From NCBI GenBank assembly GCA_021299075.1, contig JAJTFU010000054.1:1-11113 (forward strand): a DNA stretch of 11,113 bases, in the 5' to 3' direction. Below the pieces are notes generated by a model. It was not told the DNA's origin and searched no databases. It saw only the letters and a list, made by a program, of their open reading frames with translations. This stretch comes from Novosphingobium sp. (GTDB taxonomy: Bacteria; Pseudomonadota; Alphaproteobacteria; Sphingomonadales; Sphingomonadaceae). Both the position numbers and the translations under genes were made by a program. Below, piece by piece: positions 5,900 through 11,113 of this stretch (positions are counted from its first letter, which is position 1; every line of letters starts with the position of its first letter).

Positions 5900-6808
5900 A
5901 TGCGCATCATCTTCATGGGTACCCCGGACTTTGCCGTACCTGCGCTGGAAGCGCTGGTCGCGGCGGGGCATGAAGTGGTTGCCGCCTATACCCAGCCGCC
6001 CCGCCCCGGCGGTCGGCGCGGGAAGGAGCTGACCCCCACCCCGGTGCACCGCAAGGCCGAGGAACTGGGGATTGCAGTGCGCCATCCGGCCTCGCTCAAG
6101 GGGGTGGAGGAGCAGGCAGCCTTTGCCGCGCTTGATGCCGACATTGCCGTGGTTGCGGCCTATGGCCTGATCCTGCCGCAGGCCGTCCTGGACGCGCCGA
6201 AGCATGGCTGCCTCAACCTCCATGGCTCGATCCTGCCGCGCTGGCGCGGGGCGGCGCCGATCCCGCGGGCGATCCTGGCCGGCGATGCCGAAACCGGGGT
6301 GGACCTCATGCGGATGGAGGCCGGACTCGATACCGGGCCCGTTCTGCTGGAAGGCCGCACGCCAGTTGACCGGAAGACTGCCGGGGAGCTGACCGAGGAG
6401 GTGGCGCAGATCGGTGCACGACTGATCGTGGATGTGCTGGCCAACCTTTCCGCCTATCCGGAACGGCCCCAGCCGGACAACAGCGTGACCTATGCCAAGA
6501 AGATCGACAAGGCCGAGACCCGGCTCGACTTTGCGCAGGACGCCGCCCAGGTCGAACGCCAGATCCGTGCGTTTTCTCCGGCGCCGGGTGCGTGGTTCGA
6601 ATACCAAGGCGAACGCTGCAAGGTGCTCGCGGCCGACATCACTGACGGGAGCGGGGCACCGGGCGAGGTGCTGGATGACCAGCTGACCATCGCTTGCGCC
6701 GAAGGTGCGATCCGCCCGACCTTGGTACAACGCGCAGGTCGGCCGGTGATGCCGACGGCGGATATGCTGCGCGGCTGGGCGATTGCATCAGGGACCTCGC
6801 TCACTTGA
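5900..6808 (+). CDS. fmt: Methionyl-tRNA formyltransferase
   Basis: The 302-residue enzyme transfers a formyl group from 10-formyl-tetrahydrofolate to initiator Met-tRNA. The N-terminus [20 protein letters not shown] is canonical. The catalytic residues are in place: Asn106 and His108 in [20 protein letters not shown] (103-122) and Asp144 in GLDTGP (142-147), the same numbers as in the E. coli enzyme. The C-terminal OB-fold-type domain begins around residue 205, with [12 protein letters not shown] at 222-233. The frame runs open for 15 codons upstream into the recR start region, but the ATG at 5900 matches the family. The site before it is a weak Shine-Dalgarno. The stop TGA overlaps the TTG start of truA. 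The product works in the same formylation cycle as the deformylase encoded on the other strand. Confidence 0.97.
   Translation: MRIIFMGTPDFAVPALEALVAAGHEVVAAYTQPPRPGGRRGKELTPTPVHRKAEELGIAVRHPASLKGVEEQAAFAALDADIAVVAAYGLILPQAVLDAPKHGCLNLHGSILPRWRGAAPIPRAILAGDAETGVDLMRMEAGLDTGPVLLEGRTPVDRKTAGELTEEVAQIGARLIVDVLANLSAYPERPQPDNSVTYAKKIDKAETRLDFAQDAAQVERQIRAFSPAPGAWFEYQGERCKVLAADITDGSGAPGEVLDDQLTIACAEGAIRPTLVQRAGRPVMPTADMLRGWAIASGTSLT
6790..6794 (+). promoter_or_regulatory. Ribosome binding site for truA inside the fmt 3' end
   Basis: AGGGA lies 10 bases before the TTG at 6805, within the last codons of fmt. It supports initiation at the TTG that overlaps the fmt stop as TTGA. Confidence 0.4.
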
Positions 6809-7551
6809 CCCGCTTCGCCCTCACCCTTGAATTCGACGGGACACCGTTCTTCGGCTTGCAGCGGCAGGCTCATGGACCTTCGGTGCAGCAGGCGGTGGAA
6901 GAGGCTGTGCACGCAACGACGGGGGAGACCGTGACCCTGCACGCTGCTGGCCGAACTGACGCAGGCGTTCACGCTCTCGGAATGCGCGCACATGTCGAGG
7001 TGGCGAAGGACATTGATGCCTTCCGGCTGATGGAAGCGGTCAATCACCACCTCCGCCCTGCCCCGATCGCCGTGCTAGCCTGCGAGGCCGTGCCGGACGA
7101 CTGGCACGCCCGGTTTTCCTGCATTGGCCGCGAGTACCTCTATCGGATCGCCAACCGCCGCGCGCCTTTGACATTGGACGTTAAGCGCGCCTGGCAAGTT
7201 GCCCAGCCGCTTGATGCCGAAGCCATGCACCGCGCGGCGCAGGCGCTGGTCGGGCGGCATGACTTTACCACCTTCCGCTCGGTCCACTGCCAGGCGCAGA
7301 GCCCAGAGAAAACGCTCGATCTGCTCAAAGTCGAGCGGGTCGGCGAGGAAGTCCACATCCGTGCCGCCGCGCGATCGTTCCTGCACCACCAGGTCCGCTC
7401 GATGGTCGGGTGCCTAGCGCTGGTTGGCATGGGCCGCTGGCGCGAGGAGCAGGTTGGCGAGGCACTTACCGCCCGCGACCGGTCGGCGCTGGGGCTGAAT
7501 GCGCCGAGCGAGGGACTCTATTTCGTCCGCGCGCTTTACCCGGGCGAATGA
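6805..7551 (+). CDS. truA: tRNA pseudouridine(38-40) synthase TruA
   Basis: The 248-residue product converts uridines 38-40 of the tRNA anticodon arm to pseudouridine. The N-terminus [20 protein letters not shown] is typical. The catalytic aspartate is Asp52 in [14 protein letters not shown] (47-60). Later conserved segments include [23 protein letters not shown] and [13 protein letters not shown]. No ATG precedes the family N-terminus closely. The TTG at 6805 overlaps the fmt stop (TTGA, 6805-6808) and gives the expected length, so I take it as the start, with translation coupled to fmt. The frame is open further upstream inside fmt, but those residues do not look like TruA. A conserved fmt-truA order is common in alphaproteobacteria, often with def beside them. 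Confidence 0.94.
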   Translation: MTRFALTLEFDGTPFFGLQRQAHGPSVQQAVEEAVHATTGETVTLHAAGRTDAGVHALGMRAHVEVAKDIDAFRLMEAVNHHLRPAPIAVLACEAVPDDWHARFSCIGREYLYRIANRRAPLTLDVKRAWQVAQPLDAEAMHRAAQALVGRHDFTTFRSVHCQAQSPEKTLDLLKVERVGEEVHIRAAARSFLHHQVRSMVGCLALVGMGRWREEQVGEALTARDRSALGLNAPSEGLYFVRALYPGE

Positions 7552-7595
7552 GCCACTAGGTTGCGATCCGAAACCAAGGATTCGGGAGACAACCA

Positions 7596-8702
7596 ATGGC
7601 CTTCACCGGCAAGCAACTCACCACCCAGCTCGATGCCGATGGCACGCTGACCGTCCAGCTCAATGACAAGACCTGGGACGATCCCAAGCCCGGCCAAGTG
7701 CTGATCAAGGTTGAGGCGACGCCGATCAACCCGTCTGACCTGGGCCTGCTGTTTGCCAGCGCCGATACCGACAACGCGGTCTATTCGCCCGGCAAGGTCG
7801 TGGCCAAGATGCCCGAGAACGCCACCCGCGCGATGAAGGCCCGCCATGGCATGGCCATGCCGGCTGGCAACGAGGCTGCCGGGATCGTGGTCGCCGCCGG
7901 CGAAGGCTGCGAGCAGCTGATGGGCAAGCGGATCGCCTGCGTCCCCGGCACGGCCTATGGCTCCTATGCCTATGCCGATCCCAACATGGGCTTTGAGGTG
8001 GCAGATGGCGTGACTGCCGAACAGGCCGCCAGCTCGTTCGTCAATCCGATGACCGCGCTGGGCTTTGTCGAGACGATGAAGCTGGAAGGCTACACCGGCA
8101 TCGTTCACGCCGCTGCCGCATCGAACCTGGGGCAGATGCTGGTCAAGATCTGCCTTGAGGACGGTATCCCGCTGGTCAACGTGGTCCGTTCGGACGCGCA
8201 GGTGAAGCTGCTCAAGGACCTGGGCGCCACCCATGTCCTTAACATGACCGACTCCGATTACATGCCCAAGCTGATCGACGCGATCGCCGAGACCAAGGCA
8301 ATGATCGGCTTTGATCCAATCGGTGGCGGCACCGTTGCCAGCCAGTTCCTGACCGCCATGGAAGCCGCTGCCAGCCGCGGCGCTGCCTTTAGCCGCTATG
8401 GTTCGAACGCGGCCAAGAAGGTCTGCATCTACGGCGCACTGGACCTCGGTCCGACGATCCTCAACCGCGCCTTTGGCCTGACCTGGGACCTGTCGGGCTG
8501 GCTGCTGACGCCCTTCATGATGAAGGCCGGGCCAGAGATCGTCGGGCGGATGCGGGCGCGGGTGATGAAGGACCTGACCACCACCTTCGCCAGCCACTAT
8601 GCCAAAAAGGGCACCCTTGAGGACATGCTGACCAAGGATGCAGTGACCATGTACAACGCCCGCCGCACGGGCGAGAAGTACCTGGTTACGCCGCACGGCT
8701 GA
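7596..8702 (+). CDS. MDR-superfamily (quinone-oxidoreductase-like) dehydrogenase
   Basis: The 368-residue product is a medium-chain dehydrogenase/reductase. The N-terminal GroES-like domain shows PKPGQVLIKVEATPINPSDL (30-49) and the MDR signature GNEAAGIVVAAG (91-102). The nucleotide-binding domain begins near 165, with IVHAAAASNLGQMLVKICL (169-187), followed by LLKDLGATHVLNM (205-217) and GFDPIGGG (238-245). The Cys and His residues that bind catalytic and structural zinc in alcohol dehydrogenases are not seen, so it is probably a zinc-independent NAD(P)H oxidoreductase of the QOR or enoyl-reductase type. The substrate cannot be named. A longer than usual stretch (about 52-90) separates the two GroES-domain motifs. 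GGGAG (7584-7588) lies seven bases before the ATG. The gene follows truA after 44 bases and is followed by a palindromic element. Confidence 0.85.
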   Translation: MAFTGKQLTTQLDADGTLTVQLNDKTWDDPKPGQVLIKVEATPINPSDLGLLFASADTDNAVYSPGKVVAKMPENATRAMKARHGMAMPAGNEAAGIVVAAGEGCEQLMGKRIACVPGTAYGSYAYADPNMGFEVADGVTAEQAASSFVNPMTALGFVETMKLEGYTGIVHAAAASNLGQMLVKICLEDGIPLVNVVRSDAQVKLLKDLGATHVLNMTDSDYMPKLIDAIAETKAMIGFDPIGGGTVASQFLTAMEAAASRGAAFSRYGSNAAKKVCIYGALDLGPTILNRAFGLTWDLSGWLLTPFMMKAGPEIVGRMRARVMKDLTTTFASHYAKKGTLEDMLTKDAVTMYNARRTGEKYLVTPHG

Positions 8703-8713
8703 TGTCCTTGCTT

Positions 8714-8856
8714 CCTTTCCCCCTTGATGGGGGAAGGATACAAAGACTTGGTCGCGCAGCGGCCTAGTCGGAGTTGGATGGGGGTGATTGCGCCTTCGGA
8801 CACAGCACCTATTGGATAGCGCACCCCCACCCAACCTCCCCCATCGAGGGGGAGGA
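8714..8856. repeat. Palindromic intergenic element (REP/MITE-like)
   Basis: Three inverted repeats are nested here. The left hairpin is CCCCC (8719-8723) with GGGGG (8729-8733), extended by TT/AA and flanking pairs to 8715-8737. The right hairpin is CCTCCCCC (8835-8842) with GGGGGAGG (8848-8855). A central stem runs 8773-8786 (GTTGGATGGGGGTG) with 8822-8835 (CACCCCCACCCAAC), 13 of 14 positions paired. The right arm read in reverse also resembles the left hairpin (a G-run after a TTGATG or TCGATG core), so the whole is a degenerate long palindrome. This G/C-run style is typical of dispersed intergenic palindromes in alphaproteobacteria (family knowledge, copy number not testable here). It begins 12 bases after the MDR stop and may end that transcript. 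Confidence 0.6.
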
Positions 8857-8906
8857 GAGCTTTCGTCCGACACTGAAGTCGTTCGCCGAACCGCTGATTG
8901 ACAGCG

Positions 8907-8935
8907 CTGGCCCCGGGCGGGAAGCCTGGGGCCAG
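8907..8935 (+). promoter_or_regulatory. Strong hairpin just upstream of the propeller-amidohydrolase ribosome binding site
   Basis: CTGGCCCC (8907-8914) pairs with GGGGCCAG (8928-8935), and the stem extends inward by one G-T and two G-C pairs (8915-8917 with 8925-8927) around a 7-base loop. It ends three bases before the Shine-Dalgarno run. No T-tract follows, so it does not look like an intrinsic terminator. It may stabilise the leader mRNA or control access to the ribosome binding site. Confidence 0.45.
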
Positions 8936-8938
8936 ACT

Positions 8939-8945
8939 GGGGGAG
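8939..8945 (+). promoter_or_regulatory. Ribosome binding site for the propeller-amidohydrolase gene
   Basis: GGGGGAG ends nine bases before the ATG at 8955. An in-frame ATG at 8946 directly abuts this site and would leave no spacer, so 8955 is preferred. Confidence 0.55.
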
Positions 8946-8954
8946 ATGTCACCG

Positions 8955-11113
8955 ATGAAGACTGCCAACCGCACCACCTCGCGCCTGGCCCTGGCGCTGA
9001 GCCTCGCAGCTCTGCCCGCTGCCGTCCAGGCCCAGGACGCCAAGGAAGCGCCCAAGTGGGACGTGTCCGCGCCGCCGGGGATGAAGGTGCGCGAAGTGCC
9101 GATCTCGGTCGAGGAAGGCACCTGGATGAACCTCGACGTCAGCCCGGACGGGCAGACCGTGGCCTTCGATCTGCTGGGTGACATCTACACCATGCCGATC
9201 AGCGGCGGCACGCCGACCCGGATCTCGGAAGGCCTGCCCTACGAAACCCAGCCGCGCTTCTCGCCCGATGGCAAGCGGATCGCCTTCACGTCGGACCGCG
9301 GCGGCGGCGACAACATCTGGATCATGAACCGCGACGGCAGCGACAAGCGCCAGCTGACCAACGAGAGCTTCCGCCTGCTCAACCAGCCGAGCTGGAGCCC
9401 GGACGGACAGTACATCGTTGCCAAGAAGCACTTCACCACCGGGCGCTCGCTCGGCACCGGTGAGGTCTGGATGTACCACGTTTCGGGCAGCGACGGCGTG
9501 CTGCTGGTCAAGCGGCCGAGTGAGCAACACCAGAAGGAGCTGGGTGAGCCGATCTTCGCCCCCGATGGCAAGCACGTCTACTACACCCGCAACACCACGC
9601 CGGGTCCGATCTTCGAATATGCGCAGGACAGCAACAACCAGCTCTTCGCGATCGAACGCTATGACCTGGAGACCGGCAAGATTGACAGCATGATCGGCGG
9701 CGAAGGCGGCGCGGTGCGCCCCACCCCCTCGCCCGACGGCAAGAAGATCGCCTATGTCCGCCGCGAGGCGACCCAGCCGCGGCTCTATGTCCGTGACCTG
9801 GCCACCGGTGAGGACCTGGCCACCGGTGAGGACCGCATGGTCTATGACGCGCTCGACACGGACGTGCAGGAGACCTGGGCCGTCACCGGGGTCTATCCCA
9901 ACATGGCCTGGACGCCGGATTCGGCCAGCCTGGTGGTCTGGGCCGGCGGCAAGCTCAACCGGGTTGACCTGGCCTCGGGCAAGAGCACGATCATTCCCTT
10001 CAAGATTTCCGACAGCCGCGGCGTGATCGATCCGCCGCGCCCGGCGGTCGCTGTCGCCCCGGACACTTTCGAAACCAAGATGCCGCGCGGGGCCAACGTC
10101 TCGCCCGATGGCAAATCGGTGGTTTTCGAGACGCTGGGCAAGCTCTGGATCAAGCCGATGGCCGGCGGCGAACCGCGCCGGCTGACCACCGATGATGCCG
10201 CTATGGAGGCCTACCCCTCGTGGTCGGCTGACGGCAAGAAGCTGGCCTATGTCCGCTGGACCGACGCGGGCCTGGGCGAAGTGCGGACCATTGGCGCCAG
10301 CGGTGGCAAGTCGACCGCGCTCACCCCTGCGGGCCACTATGCCCGCCCGCGCTTCTCGCCCGATGGCAAGACCGTGGTCTTCGAGAAGGACCGCGGCGGC
10401 TACCTCTCCAGCCCGCGCGCTTCGGCCGAACCCGGTGTCTACCGCGTCGCTGCAACCGGCGGGGCGATGACCCAGATCACCGGCACTGGCGGCAACCCGC
10501 AGTTCGGCGCTAGCAATGACCGCGTCTTCGTGATGGAAGGCGATGCCAAGGAAAGCCGCCTGGTCAGCTTTGACCTCAATGGCGAGGCCCGCCGGGTCCA
10601 TGCCAAGGGCGAGCTGGTCAACGATTATCGGGTTTCGCCCGATGGCAAGTTCCTGGCCTTCCGCCAAAACTACCAGGCTTTTGTTACCCCGTTGGTACCG
10701 GGCACGCAGGAAGTGTCGCTCTCGTCCAAGGGCGGGGCGCTGCCGGTGGTCAAGGTCAGCGGCGACGGGGCCGACTGGATCCACTGGAGCGAAGGCGGCA
10801 GCCGCGTGAACTGGTCGCTTGGACCCACGGTATTCGGGGCGGCCACTTCCGCCCTGTTCGCCGATGCTCCGCTGGCCAAGGGCGCCAAGCCGGCCAAGTT
10901 CGAGCCGCCCAAGAATGGCGTCTCGCTCTCGATGAAGATCACGGCGGACAAGGCCAAGGGCAGCGTAGCGATCGTCGGCGCGCGCGTCGTGACGATGAAG
11001 GGCCCGGACGGCGGCGCGATCGACGATGGCGTCGTGCTGATCGAAGGCGACCGGATCAAGGCAGTCGGCAAGCGCGGTGAGGTCGCCATTCCGGCCGGCA
11101 CCCCCACCTTCGA
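8955..11113 (+). CDS. Exported TolB-like beta-propeller / amidohydrolase fusion protein (3' end outside window)
   Basis: The frame is open from the ATG to the window end (719 complete codons). The first 26 residues are a Sec signal peptide with cleavage expected after VQA (24-26), so a periplasmic or secreted location is likely. About ten PD40-type repeats with an SPDGK-like core follow, at residues near 63, 103, 148, 202, 259, 320, 383, 424, 468 and 561, as in TolB-type propellers. From residue 669, GSVAIVGARVVTM and GVVLIEGDRIKAVG mark the first strands of an amidohydrolase (imidazolonepropionase-like) domain. The metal-binding HxH motif and the rest of the barrel lie beyond the window. Proteins of this architecture are usually annotated as amidohydrolases or TolB-like and may process peptides or related amides, but the substrate is unknown. 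A perfect 18-bp duplication lies in the propeller. Confidence 0.9.
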   Translation, partial: MKTANRTTSRLALALSLAALPAAVQAQDAKEAPKWDVSAPPGMKVREVPISVEEGTWMNLDVSPDGQTVAFDLLGDIYTMPISGGTPTRISEGLPYETQPRFSPDGKRIAFTSDRGGGDNIWIMNRDGSDKRQLTNESFRLLNQPSWSPDGQYIVAKKHFTTGRSLGTGEVWMYHVSGSDGVLLVKRPSEQHQKELGEPIFAPDGKHVYYTRNTTPGPIFEYAQDSNNQLFAIERYDLETGKIDSMIGGEGGAVRPTPSPDGKKIAYVRREATQPRLYVRDLATGEDLATGEDRMVYDALDTDVQETWAVTGVYPNMAWTPDSASLVVWAGGKLNRVDLASGKSTIIPFKISDSRGVIDPPRPAVAVAPDTFETKMPRGANVSPDGKSVVFETLGKLWIKPMAGGEPRRLTTDDAAMEAYPSWSADGKKLAYVRWTDAGLGEVRTIGASGGKSTALTPAGHYARPRFSPDGKTVVFEKDRGGYLSSPRASAEPGVYRVAATGGAMTQITGTGGNPQFGASNDRVFVMEGDAKESRLVSFDLNGEARRVHAKGELVNDYRVSPDGKFLAFRQNYQAFVTPLVPGTQEVSLSSKGGALPVVKVSGDGADWIHWSEGGSRVNWSLGPTVFGAATSALFADAPLAKGAKPAKFEPPKNGVSLSMKITADKAKGSVAIVGARVVTMKGPDGGAIDDGVVLIEGDRIKAVGKRGEVAIPAGTPTF
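9795..9830 (+). repeat. Perfect in-frame 18-bp tandem duplication
   Basis: The unit GACCTGGCCACCGGTGAG occurs twice head to tail (9795-9812 and 9813-9830), followed by a third GAC. It encodes DLATGE-DLATGE at residues 281-292 of the propeller protein. Identity at every base, including third codon positions, suggests a recent replication-slippage event. Confidence 0.95.

Noticed and set aside
5309..6730. 473-codon minus-strand frame spanning fmt and recR
   Set aside because: It runs antisense to fmt and out of frame through recR, both of which carry intact catalytic motifs.
8707..8740. Left hairpin of the palindromic element as an intrinsic terminator of the MDR gene
   Set aside because: The stem is GC-rich but no T-run follows it on the plus strand. 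It may help end transcription but is not a canonical terminator.
8714..8856. CRISPR or tRNA-like structure
   Set aside because: There are no regularly spaced direct repeats with unique spacers and no tRNA cloverleaf. The structure is explained by nested inverted repeats.
7536..8873. 445-codon minus-strand frame opposite the MDR gene
   Set aside because: It begins inside the palindromic element with a Pro/Gly/Trp-rich string, and the rest mirrors the MDR gene. No family is recognisable.
8949..10784. 611-codon open frame on the minus strand opposite the propeller gene
   Set aside because: The plus strand has a signal peptide, propeller repeats and an amidohydrolase start. The minus frame is a composition-driven shadow with no recognisable domain, as is common in GC-rich DNA.

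Overview
The window is a stretch of GC-rich chromosome that reads as alphaproteobacterial, most likely from the Sphingomonadales (inferred). The grounds are a short HPr kinase followed by rapZ, a mannose-type EIIA and HPr, dense packing with ATGA and TTGA stop/start overlaps, a G/C-run palindromic intergenic element, and a large secreted beta-propeller/amidohydrolase protein. I see no phage, insertion sequence, tRNA, rRNA or CRISPR array. Almost everything is recognisable core-genome content.

Region 1 (1-2794, + strand) is a tight operon: the 3' end of an HPr kinase/phosphorylase gene, rapZ, a mannose-family PTS EIIA gene, an HPr gene and a SpoU/TrmH-family RNA 2'-O-methyltransferase. HPr keeps both its catalytic His and a candidate regulatory Ser, and no EIIB or EIIC permease gene is present. 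This is therefore a regulatory rather than a sugar-transport PTS branch. The gap between rapZ and EIIA is filled by a 27-codon ORF that ends in an ATGA overlap with the EIIA start.

Region 2 (2839-4586) holds a small META-domain lipoprotein gene (+) whose stop codon overlaps that of a convergent rmuC (-). Region 3 (4628-5856, - strand) holds def (peptide deformylase) and recR. With rmuC they form a same-strand series recR-def-rmuC. Region 4 (5900-7551, + strand) starts 43 bp from recR in the divergent direction. It holds fmt and truA, with truA starting at a TTG that overlaps the fmt stop. Fmt formylates initiator Met-tRNA and Def removes the formyl group, so the two ends of that cycle sit on opposite strands either side of recR.

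Region 5 (7596-8702, + strand) encodes a non-zinc-type MDR oxidoreductase. It is followed by about 250 bp of non-coding DNA holding a palindromic repeat-like element and a strong hairpin. Region 6 (8955 to the window end, + strand) is the 5' two thirds or so of a gene for an exported TolB-like propeller protein with the beginning of an amidohydrolase domain. It carries a perfect in-frame 18-bp tandem duplication.

No clearly new multi-gene system is visible. The items most worth following up are the rapZ-EIIA bridging mini-ORF, the His-rich loop in the deformylase, the palindromic element and hairpin before the propeller-amidohydrolase gene, and the 18-bp duplication.
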